In this document: positions 27,142 through 34,571 of the stretch, one piece after another
Layout: every line of letters begins with the position of its first letter
How positions within the stretch are numbered: the first letter of the stretch is position 1
From: Anaerohalosphaera lusitana
GTDB lineage: Bacteria; Planctomycetota; Phycisphaerae; Sedimentisphaerales; Anaerohalosphaeraceae
Assembly (NCBI RefSeq): GCF_002007645.1
Contig: NZ_CP019791.1
Span: 124,001-188,000, forward strand
Reading direction: 5' to 3'
DNA length: 64,000 bases
The notes under the pieces: model-generated
The model's input: only the letters and a program-made list of their open reading frames with translations
Told to the model about the DNA's origin: nothing
The model's database searches: none
Program-made: the position numbers and the translations under genes

Positions 27142-29034
27142 TTTAGCGTTTATTCTCCTGACTGTCTCGGCTATCCGCTCAGCGGTCACTCCCATTTCGT
27201 CAAGCTGCACTTTCCTGGCTCCAGCCCTTATGAACTCGTCGGGCCCTGCAAGATTCACGATCCTGCCCAGATTCTCAAAACCATCCGTAGCGAATCTCTG
27301 GGATACCCGCTCCATCAAAGCCGAGCCGAAACCGCAAGCGGCTCCGTGGTCCTCTACCGTTATTATACACTTACCCTCGCCGATTTTCGAGACTAAACTC
27401 TCATCCACCGGCTTGGCGAATCTCGCATTTACGACCGTGACATCGATCCCTTCTTCCGCCAGTTGTTCAGCCGCTTTGAGCGATTCAACCACCATCGGCC
27501 CCACAGCCGCAATAATTATATCCGAGCTCCCCTCGCGCACGGTCACGCTCTTGCCCATCTCAAACGGTGCATCGCACCCTGCCAGCTCAACCTGCTCATC
27601 GGTCACCCCGTCCCTTGGATACCTCAACGCAACAGGCTTGCCGCAATCCAGCGCAAACTCAAGCGCAGCACGCATTTCCGCGCCGTTAGCGGGCGCAGCC
27701 ACCACAAAGTTAGGCAGCATCCTCGCATACCCGATGTCACACAACCCGTGATGCGTGGGCCCGTCATTGCCCACCACGCCGCTTCTGTCGATACAGAACA
27801 CGCCCGGCAGGTCCTGCAGCGAAAATTCCTGGAACATATGGTCGAATCCGCGCTGCAAGAACGTCGAATATATCGCCATCACCGGCTTCATACCCTGCTT
27901 CGCAAGCCCCCCGCCAATATCCACAGCCGCACTTTCCGCGATCCCCACGTCATAATAGCGATCCGGGTTCTTCTTGCGGAAATTGTTAAGCCCCGTACCG
28001 TCCGGCATCGCAGCCGTTATAGCCACAACCTTATCGTCCTTGTCCGCCAGATCGACAATTGCATCCCCGAACGCATCAGTGAACGTATACTTGCCCCGCG
28101 TCGCAGGCTCTATCGAACCGTTCATCTCGAACGGACCCGTCGAATGGAACCGCGTCGGATCATCGTCCGCAGGCGAATACCCCTTGCCCTTCTTCGTGTA
28201 GACATGCAGTATCGCCGGACTGTTAAGATCCTTCAGCGCCCGGAAAACCTTTATCAGTGAACTGATATCGTGACCGTCCACCGGCCCGAAATACGGTATG
28301 TTCATACTCTCGAACAAACGGTTAGGTGTCACCGCCAGACGCACCGTCTTGGTCAGATTGTGTATCGCCCCCTCCATTTTCTGCCCTATCAACGGCAGAT
28401 GCTCCAGCATATTGTCTGTCGTCTTGCGTATATCCTCATAGGTATGCGTCAGCCGCACTTTTGAAAGAAACCGCGCGATCCCGCCCTGGGTCACGTCTAT
28501 CGCCATCGAATTGTCGTTCAAAACCACCAGCAGTTGACGCTTGACAAGATTGAGATTGTTAAGCCCCTCAAACGAGGTGCCGTTTACCATACTGGCGTCA
28601 CCCACGAAAGCAACTATCTTCTCATCGGACTTCTTATGCTTCGCCCCCAGCGCCATCCCCACCGCCGTCGGAACCGCCGTCCCCGCGTGCCCGACCGAAA
28701 ATGGGTCATATTCACTCTCCGCAGGACTCGGAAATCCGCTCAAACCGTCCCGCTGGCGCAAATGTTCGAACTGCTCCTTACGCCCCGTCAGAATCTTGTG
28801 CGCATAACACTGATGCCCCACGTCCCACAGAAGCTTATCCTTCGCGAAATTAAACACGTAGTGCATCGCGATGGACACTTCGACCGCACCGAGATTGCTC
28901 GCCAGGTGACCGCCGTTCTTGGAAACCGAGTGCGTAATATGGTGCCTTATCTCCTCCGCCAACTGCTTCAGCGCCGCCGGAGACAACTGCTGCAGGTCCT
29001 GGGGACCATTGATTTTATCTAATATCTCGGACAT
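27130..29034 (-). CDS. dxs: 1-deoxy-D-xylulose-5-phosphate synthase
   Basis: The 634-aa thiamine-diphosphate enzyme has LLWDVGHQCYAHKILTGR (about 69-86), GDASMVNGTSFEGLNN (TPP/Mg site, about 146-161), a transketolase-like middle domain with GIAESAAVDIGGGLA, and HHGLCDIGYARMLPN. It condenses pyruvate and glyceraldehyde 3-phosphate, the first step of the MEP route to isoprenoids, which fits the prenyl diphosphate synthase nearby (30271). Its final residues, Gly-Asn-Leu-stop, are encoded by the end of the MITE-like element R1. The ATG at 29034 gives the standard family N-terminus. Confidence 0.96.
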   Translation of the reverse strand: MSEILDKINGPQDLQQLSPAALKQLAEEIRHHITHSVSKNGGHLASNLGAVEVSIAMHYVFNFAKDKLLWDVGHQCYAHKILTGRKEQFEHLRQRDGLSGFPSPAESEYDPFSVGHAGTAVPTAVGMALGAKHKKSDEKIVAFVGDASMVNGTSFEGLNNLNLVKRQLLVVLNDNSMAIDVTQGGIARFLSKVRLTHTYEDIRKTTDNMLEHLPLIGQKMEGAIHNLTKTVRLAVTPNRLFESMNIPYFGPVDGHDISSLIKVFRALKDLNSPAILHVYTKKGKGYSPADDDPTRFHSTGPFEMNGSIEPATRGKYTFTDAFGDAIVDLADKDDKVVAITAAMPDGTGLNNFRKKNPDRYYDVGIAESAAVDIGGGLAKQGMKPVMAIYSTFLQRGFDHMFQEFSLQDLPGVFCIDRSGVVGNDGPTHHGLCDIGYARMLPNFVVAAPANGAEMRAALEFALDCGKPVALRYPRDGVTDEQVELAGCDAPFEMGKSVTVREGSSDIIIAAVGPMVVESLKAAEQLAEEGIDVTVVNARFAKPVDESLVSKIGEGKCIITVEDHGAACGFGSALMERVSQRFATDGFENLGRIVNLAGPDEFIRAGARKVQLDEMGVTAERIAETVRRINAKGNL

Positions 29035-29111
29035 AAACTCAAACTATTTAGACACTTACATTTTTTTAGTTCATCCAGCCCTTGCTGCTGCAGGATCAAA
29101 ACCCTGCATAA

Positions 29112-29272
29112 GGGGAGCTCTAATAATTGCTTTTGAGCGGCAAGTAGAAAATTTTTGCGTTCCGGCAAGGAAGACAAATCAGCTTTAGTTGCCGCTAAAG
29201 CGGTTTTTGTCTGACGCCGCTCGGAATCAAAAAGATTCGCTTGACCGCCAAAATGAATTGTTAGAGGTGCCC
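29112..29272 (+). mobile_element. 161-bp MITE-like element, copy R2
   Basis: Same length and ends as R1: GGGGAGCTCTAA at left, complement of GGGCACCTCTAA at right. ATAA flanks it on both sides (29108-29111 and 29273-29276). The right end supplies the last three residues and the stop of the phosphoesterase gene (TAA at 29261-29263, minus strand). Confidence 0.87.
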
Positions 29273-30247
29273 ATAAGGCTTATCTACCGCTATCTCTCTG
29301 CTGGGCACCGCTCCGCGTCCGGTAATAACCAGCTTATCGGAACTGACATGCACGATCGCATACGAATTCTGCGACTCGCCGTCCACCATCGCAGGCATCG
29401 TCATATAATGCACACCATTATTCTCGCCGTAACTGCCCGCATGGTTGTGCCCGCATATATACGCCGCAACGTTCCCCGGCGCTTCTAATACATCGACTAT
29501 CTGCCTTGAATTCCACAGATTATGCTTATCCCCGGCAGGATAAACCGGGATATGACCGAATACAACTACTTTTTCGCCTTCCCGCTTAGCTCTGCCCAAT
29601 ACTTCCCGCAGCCACGCAACCTGCTCGGCCCCTATCCCGCCGTTCCATTCCCGGGCAAATTCTTCACCCGCATCAGCGGTTTCTTCCAGCATTATCATGC
29701 CTTTTCTGTAATTCTCGCTGCTCTTATCCCAGCCGCCCTGCACCGCAAGATCCATCGTATCCAGAAATACGAACCGCCACCCGGCGTAGCTGAAAGTATA
29801 GTACGGATCCTGCATACCGGTATAGGCCATAAATTCCGACCGGCTCAAGCCTTCAAAGTCATGATTCCCCGTCACATGATAAACCGGCGCTTTCATCTGC
29901 GCGAGAACCGCGTTCACGTTCTGCAGATCTTTCAGGGAATTATCACTGCCGTCGATGAGGTCGCCCACTTGAACAACGAACGCCGGTTCAACCTTGTTCA
30001 GCTCTTCTGCGCATTGCAGCAGTTTTGCCATCGACTGCCGGTAATACCGCGAGCCCTCTGCCTCCTTATCCGCATACTGAACATCCGCAATAACAGCAAA
30101 GTCAAATTCCTGCATACCAGCCTTTCCCGTTGGTCCGCATCCGCAATCCTGAACATGGTTCCTGTGGCAGCCTGAAGAAAAACAGACCGCCAAAGTCGCC
30201 AGAATTATTGCCATACTTTCGTTTAGTTTTGCCCTGCTTTTTCCCAC
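29261..30247 (-). CDS. Calcineurin-like metallophosphoesterase, probable lipoprotein
   Basis: The 328-aa protein has a lipoprotein signal (AIILATLAVCFSSGC, lipidated Cys about 26) and the metallophosphoesterase motifs in order: FAVIADVQYAD, VQVGDLIDGSDN, VTGNHDFEG, VVFGHIPV and YICGHNHAGS. It binds two metal ions and hydrolyses phosphate esters outside the cytoplasm; the substrate is unknown. The start is GTG at 30247 or ATG at 30214; the latter gives a more typical lipoprotein leader. The C-terminal Gly-His-Leu-stop comes from MITE-like copy R2, so the original C-terminus was probably different. It lies 23 nt downstream of the prenyl synthase and may be cotranscribed. Confidence 0.87.
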   Translation of the reverse strand: MGKSRAKLNESMAIILATLAVCFSSGCHRNHVQDCGCGPTGKAGMQEFDFAVIADVQYADKEAEGSRYYRQSMAKLLQCAEELNKVEPAFVVQVGDLIDGSDNSLKDLQNVNAVLAQMKAPVYHVTGNHDFEGLSRSEFMAYTGMQDPYYTFSYAGWRFVFLDTMDLAVQGGWDKSSENYRKGMIMLEETADAGEEFAREWNGGIGAEQVAWLREVLGRAKREGEKVVVFGHIPVYPAGDKHNLWNSRQIVDVLEAPGNVAAYICGHNHAGSYGENNGVHYMTMPAMVDGESQNSYAIVHVSSDKLVITGRGAVPSREIAVDKPYGHL

Positions 30248-30270
30248 TTTTGCCCTACTTTCGTTTAGTT

Positions 30271-31173
30271 TTACCGGGTTCTGTCCAGCAGAACTCGGGG
30301 CAATTTTCGCAGTATTTGTGCCCTGTCGCCGAAATTTTCGAGCCGTTTTATCGCGTCCGCAGCCAGGTTTTCAGCCGTTTCACGCGACCTTTCAACCCCT
30401 ATCAGCGACGGATATGTCACTTTTCCCTGCTCCTGATCCTTGCCCGCGGTCTTGCCCAGCTCCTCGCTCGTCGCTGAAATATCCAGCAGATCGTCCGCCA
30501 CCTGAAACCCTAAACCTATGTCCAGACCGTACTTATATAAACTGTCCACCTGCTCGTCCGTCCCCCCGCCGGCTATCGCACCCATCGCAGCAGACGCACC
30601 AAACATCTTGGCGGTTTTGTTGAGGTGGATATATTCCAATGTTTCCCTGTCACCCTTCTCCGATGTACTCAGCAGATCCTGCATCTGCCCCCCAACCATA
30701 CCCGCAGGCCCCGCCGCAGCCGCCAGTGTGCGTATCAATTTCACTGAAATATCCGCGTTTTTGACATCATTAGCAAGGATATCGAACGCAAATGTCAAAA
30801 GCGCATCACCCGTAAGTACTGCCGTAGCCTCATCATACATCCTATGACACGTCGGCTGCCCCCGCCTCATGTCGTCATCGTCCATCGCCGGCAGATCGTC
30901 ATGCACCAGCGAATATGTGTGCACCGTTTCCATCGCCGCCGCCGCTATCTTCGCCGCGTCCGTCACCTCGCCCGCTATCAGTTCCGAGCACCAGAAGATC
31001 ACCGCTGCGCGGATGCGTTTGCCCGGTGCGCTCAGCGTGTAACTCATTGCCTCAGCTAACTTTGGGTGAATATCGGTCCTGCTTGCAAGTACCTCGTTGA
31101 GCACCTGGTTTGCAAGCTCTGCTTTACGTTTTAGTTCTTCTGAAAAACCTGTATCCGCTGCTTCTTGTGACAT
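30271..31173 (-). CDS. ispA: Polyprenyl (farnesyl/geranylgeranyl) diphosphate synthase
   Basis: The 300-aa all-helical protein has GKRIRAAVIF, the first Asp-rich motif DDLPAMDDDDMRRG (92-105) and the second Asp-rich motif DDLLD in FQVADDLLDISAT. These are the Mg/diphosphate sites of trans-prenyltransferases. It extends DMAPP with IPP to C15 or C20; chain length cannot be settled by eye, so the symbol is provisional. The ATG at 31173 is preferred over a GTG 13 codons earlier because it gives the usual family N-terminus and follows AAGGGA. Together with dxs it indicates isoprenoid synthesis. Confidence 0.9.
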   Translation of the reverse strand: MSQEAADTGFSEELKRKAELANQVLNEVLASRTDIHPKLAEAMSYTLSAPGKRIRAAVIFWCSELIAGEVTDAAKIAAAAMETVHTYSLVHDDLPAMDDDDMRRGQPTCHRMYDEATAVLTGDALLTFAFDILANDVKNADISVKLIRTLAAAAGPAGMVGGQMQDLLSTSEKGDRETLEYIHLNKTAKMFGASAAMGAIAGGGTDEQVDSLYKYGLDIGLGFQVADDLLDISATSEELGKTAGKDQEQGKVTYPSLIGVERSRETAENLAADAIKRLENFGDRAQILRKLPRVLLDRTR

Positions 31174-31370
31174 TTCCCTTTTCCGCAATAATACTACAGC
31201 TTGTTGTTTCACACTCGAATGTGTTATTATACCCGCTTATCGCATGAATCGCATTAATAAAAGGGCATGTGAAAAACTTGTTTTTGGGCTGAAAATCGAA
31301 TTTGTCTGTTTTGGGTTCTTCAGCTTTGGTTTTTCTAAGTGCCTTAAAAGAAACTACTTGGGTATCCATT

Positions 31371-32285
31371 ATGATCCTGATATTGGGTGTTACCGCTTCC
31401 GGCAAGGGTAAACTGGCGTTCGAACTTGCTAAACAGCTCGACGGCGAAATTATCAGCGTCGATTCCATGAAGGTCTATCGCCGTATGGATATCGGCACCG
31501 CCAAACCGCCTGCCGAACGCCGTGCGCAGATACCGCATCACCTGGTGGATGTGGTCGAGCCCAGCGAATCTTTCAGCGTGGATAGATACCTTGAGCTTGC
31601 TGAGCAGGCTGAAAAGGACATTCTCAGCCGCGGTAAGACGCCCATCGCCGTCGGCGGAACCGCCATGTATATCAAAACCATGCTTTACGGCCTGTTCGAG
31701 GGGCCCGGTACCGATGAGGCTATACGCGACAAGCTCCGCGCCGAAATGGAGGAAATCGGAAAGGGTAAAATGCACGCCCGGCTGGGCGAGGTCGATTCCG
31801 AGGCGGCTGAGAGAATACATCCCAACGATAAAAAACGCATTATTCGTGCGCTGGAGGTGTATGAGCTGACCGGCAAGCCGATAAGTTCGTTCCAGACGCA
31901 GTTCGAATCCGGGAGCATTCGGCCGGACTGTACGGTGATCGGGCTGCGCCGCGAGAAGGATATAGAGAGCAGACGCATCAATGCGCGGGTCAAGCGAATG
32001 ATCGATGAGGGGCTGGTCGATGAGGTTCGCGGATTGCTTGGTGAGGATGAGCCGTTGAGCAAACAGGCAGCGGTTGCGATCGGGTATGCGGAGATGATCG
32101 AGCATCTGCAGGGGGAGATGTCGCTTGATGAGGCTGTCGAAAAGATAAAGATCAACACGCGGCGGTTCGCGAAGTCGCAGCGGACGTGGTTCAAGACTTT
32201 TCGTGAAGTGCAGTGGATCGATATTGCGGAAAACGAGGGCATCGACAGTGTTTTGCAGCGGGCGCTGGAGATCGTTCGGCGGTAG
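31371..32285 (+). CDS. miaA: tRNA dimethylallyltransferase
   Basis: The 304-aa enzyme has an N-terminal P-loop (GVTASGKGK), DSMKVYRRMDIGTAKPP, HHLVDVVEP, GGTAMYIKTMLYGLFEG and RIIRALEVYELTGKP, the conserved MiaA order. It transfers a dimethylallyl group to N6 of A37 in tRNAs that read UNN codons, such as the tRNA-Leu(UAA) at 53966. The residue after the P-loop Lys is Gly where Thr/Ser is usual, and the canonical Pro is Val. The ATG at 31371 fits the family start. It is divergent from ispA, whose product can supply related prenyl donors. Confidence 0.92.
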   Translation: MILILGVTASGKGKLAFELAKQLDGEIISVDSMKVYRRMDIGTAKPPAERRAQIPHHLVDVVEPSESFSVDRYLELAEQAEKDILSRGKTPIAVGGTAMYIKTMLYGLFEGPGTDEAIRDKLRAEMEEIGKGKMHARLGEVDSEAAERIHPNDKKRIIRALEVYELTGKPISSFQTQFESGSIRPDCTVIGLRREKDIESRRINARVKRMIDEGLVDEVRGLLGEDEPLSKQAAVAIGYAEMIEHLQGEMSLDEAVEKIKINTRRFAKSQRTWFKTFREVQWIDIAENEGIDSVLQRALEIVRR

Positions 32286-32324
32286 GTACTGCAAAAGATG
32301 AAAGGGCCAGCCGGGCGCGTCGGC

Positions 32325-32428
32325 TTTGAGATCGCCACGTCGCTTCGCTCCTCGCGATGACATTTTTCGTTAGAATGGGGCGCTGGTGTTGGGTGGGGAC
32401 TCGCGTCTTAGGCGCCGCTCGCGTTTTG
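32325..32428 (-). repeat. Dispersed GC-rich repeat, copy C (inverted)
   Basis: Contains GGGGACTCGCGTCTTAGGCG followed by CCGCTCGC, the reverse complement of the left half of copy B (15070-15100), preceded by a hairpin-like CGCTTCGCTCCTCGCG stretch. It lies between miaA and the minus-strand gene at 32469. Confidence 0.6.
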
Positions 32429-32468
32429 GACGTGCATGCCTTGGAAAATCTGCTGACCCAAGCCTACA

Positions 32469-33242
32469 TCATGACCAGATGACCTTTACATAAACTGTGT
32501 TCGTTTCGTCATCAACCACAACTGTACCCCAGTTGTGGCCTGACTCATCCGGTTCTATTTCATAGCGTCTTCCTTTGACGCGCACCGTTGGCCGATACCA
32601 CCGCGGCATCCGGTGGAAAAGATAATACAACTCGTGACCCTCATATATCAGTTGACTTCTTTCACGGTCATTATCGGGCTGAGGCAGGAGCATGTGTTCC
32701 GCATCGAAATGTTCCACCGTTTCTTTCAATCCCGGGGAAGCTGAAAGCCAAGAATCAACTTCGTCTGCTGGTGCATTGAACATTAAGTACTCCTCGCCAG
32801 TGAAAAGCCCATCCCATCCATCTGCACGCAGATTGCGAGCGTTGGCAGGAAGTTCCGCCAGCCGACCCGCATGAAGCATTTTCGAAACATCAGCGAGCTG
32901 CAGTTTGCCAAGCGGCTTGGGTGCTTTGACATTCGATATCCTTACAGGGATTGCCTGATATGCAATCGAGCAAAGAGAAAATCCCGACAGTGCTGAGCCG
33001 CCGACCGCAAAAACAACCATTAACCATTGTCGACGGTGTATCGCGATCCAAATGACGGCGGTGCACATCAGAAAACCCACAGCAATAATCATCAAAGAGA
33101 TGTCAACCAATCCCAGTACGTATATGAATCCACCGACAAGTGCAAATATTATCCCGAAGACAACCAGCAAAACTTCGCCAATCGCGAAACGTGGCTGACC
33201 GCTTTGGGCGCTTTGGTTGGTTTTACCGGACTCGGAAATCAT
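32469..33242 (-). CDS. Hypothetical membrane protein (shares N-terminus with the 33403 gene)
   Basis: This 257-aa protein is not recognised. Residues 1-15 (MISESGKTNQSAQSG) are cytoplasmic and polar; three hydrophobic segments follow (about 22-45, 48-66 and 71-95), and a soluble domain of about 150 aa has acidic and aromatic residues (WDGLFTGEEYLMF, YEIEPDESGHNWG). Its first about 35 residues and its upstream DNA closely match those of the next gene (33403-34011), although the rest of the two proteins is unrelated. A role at the envelope is likely; nothing more can be said. Confidence 0.68.
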   Translation of the reverse strand: MISESGKTNQSAQSGQPRFAIGEVLLVVFGIIFALVGGFIYVLGLVDISLMIIAVGFLMCTAVIWIAIHRRQWLMVVFAVGGSALSGFSLCSIAYQAIPVRISNVKAPKPLGKLQLADVSKMLHAGRLAELPANARNLRADGWDGLFTGEEYLMFNAPADEVDSWLSASPGLKETVEHFDAEHMLLPQPDNDRERSQLIYEGHELYYLFHRMPRWYRPTVRVKGRRYEIEPDESGHNWGTVVVDDETNTVYVKVIWS

Positions 33243-33402
33243 GCTAATTCTCCTTGTAATTCTCGTGGCTGAATTGAAGGGACGTAGATTTATGAAGGAA
33301 AAACTGTCAATGGCATTTAATGTTTATGCCCTAACTTCTCTCGCAAGTTTATTGACAACAATATCAAAGCATTAATGAACATGCAATGCCCTCTGAACCC
33401 TT

Positions 33403-34011
33403 TCACCACTGAAAGCCCTTTTTGACTTTATCCGGCTGACCAAACAACTCAATCGCTTCTTTGTGGTTAAGCGGAAAAACATATCGTTTTGTTTTGCCGG
33501 AGTTCCAAAGAACGGAGGGTTCCAGAAAACCGTCTTTCGTCCATAGCGCCCCGCAAGTAAGACCGAGTATCCGGCCGTCTTCTGAAACCTTGAAAGAAGC
33601 TCTTTCAGTGAACTTGAAGTTAGTAGTGTTTGGCGGCCAACCGTTTAATTCATTTGCGGGAATAGTTGTATCTGCATTTCTTTGCAAGTATTCTGCTGTG
33701 ACCTCTTTTAGTGATATGAGTTCCCCATTCAATTTTTCAATGTAGATTTCAGGAATGTCCGCCATTGCATACAAGGGTTCAGCAGCGTTTCCTATTTGTA
33801 GCTTGTGGTATTTAACCTTCTCATCGACGATTCCGCCCAATAGTTCGATGCACCCTTTCTCATAAGTCTGTCTATTGTCTTTAGGCTCGCAACCACAAAG
33901 CTGTAGAATGCCAGCGATCATGACAAAGATGACTAACACAATGCCGCCAATCGTGAAATTTGCCTGACTGCGCCGGGCGCTTTGGTTGGTTTTACCGGAT
34001 TCGGAACTCAT
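33403..34011 (-). CDS. Hypothetical membrane-anchored protein (shares N-terminus with the 32469 gene)
   Basis: This 202-aa protein opens MSSESGKTNQSARRSQ, nearly the same as the previous gene, followed by one hydrophobic helix (about 20-38) ending LQLCGCEPKDN. The soluble remainder of about 155 aa includes DIPEIYIEKLNGELISLKEV and may lie outside the membrane. No family is recognised. The leader plus upstream region (ATTGAAGGG...AACTGTC.ATGG) is duplicated at both genes, so the start codon at 34011 is supported by conservation at 33242. Confidence 0.68.
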   Translation of the reverse strand: MSSESGKTNQSARRSQANFTIGGIVLVIFVMIAGILQLCGCEPKDNRQTYEKGCIELLGGIVDEKVKYHKLQIGNAAEPLYAMADIPEIYIEKLNGELISLKEVTAEYLQRNADTTIPANELNGWPPNTTNFKFTERASFKVSEDGRILGLTCGALWTKDGFLEPSVLWNSGKTKRYVFPLNHKEAIELFGQPDKVKKGFQW

Positions 34012-34309
34012 GTAAAGTCTCCCAAAATTGAAGGGCTATAGATTGCTCAAAGAATAACTGTCGATGGTAATTAATGTTTACGCATGTAAGTTCATTTGTT
34101 TTCAAGCTGTTAATCGGCGATATATTTCAGTGTGTTTGTGAACGTTCTGAGGTTGTTGGCAGTGGGTGCAACGGGCGCAGAGTGGCGGAAATATGGAGTC
34201 GCTTCGCGACGGTTTTTTTATGCTGGGTCCGCCTTGGGCGGATGACAAGCTTTTGCATCGCGTATTTTTGTAAAGCCTTCTGTTTCAAATTACTTACCAA
34301 CCTTCATAA
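34012..34309. other. Intergenic region containing dispersed repeat copy D
   Basis: The first about 70 bp repeat the upstream region of the 32469 gene (33243-33325). Copy D of the GC-rich repeat follows. No gene is seen. Confidence 0.5.
34182..34250 (-). repeat. Dispersed GC-rich repeat, copy D (inverted)
   Basis: GGCGGAAATATGGAGTCGCT, then TCGCGACGG and TATGCTGGGTCCGCC...GGCGGATGACA. This is the reverse complement of the right half of copy B (15130-15190), with the same TCCGCC/GGCGGA hairpin. Confidence 0.65.
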
Positions 34310-34558
34310 TCAAGATGGTGTGCCTCTCAGTAAAACGAACAACAATATGCCAATCACAACAATGCTCAAACTGATTCTTCTAATTAAAGTTTCTTTTTCA
34401 AGCTGCTTGTGCTGAATTACTGCTCGCACCAACTCTGCCAGCAGGTAAAATAAAATCAGCCAGTTTACGATTCGGGTATTTATGTCGACATAGAAAAGGT
34501 AAGTCAGCACAAAGACTAATATAATTGGTTCATAACGCTTCAGCCAATCCCCTTTCAT
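34310..34558 (-). CDS. Small membrane protein
   Basis: This 82-aa protein has hydrophobic segments at about 10-24, 29-45 and 62-78, with basic residues between them (RAVIQHKQLEKETLIRR). No family is recognised. AGGAG lies 7 nt before the ATG. It starts 13 nt after the end of the oligoendopeptidase gene and is probably cotranscribed with it. Confidence 0.65.
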   Translation of the reverse strand: MKGDWLKRYEPIILVFVLTYLFYVDINTRIVNWLILFYLLAELVRAVIQHKQLEKETLIRRISLSIVVIGILLFVLLRGTPS

Positions 34559-34571
34559 ATTGCACTCCTGT

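Noticed and set aside
29189-29488. Peptide LSDAARNQKDSL(G/D)RQNE conserved in all three MITE copies, as a possible mini-gene
   Set aside because: It is readable only because the element is nearly identical at nucleotide level; frames differ in length and have no shared start or ribosome site.
31344-32363. 339-aa minus-strand frame opposite miaA
   Set aside because: miaA motifs on the plus strand are complete. The frame starts in repeat copy C with the MSSRGAKRRGD-type peptide often read from such repeats.
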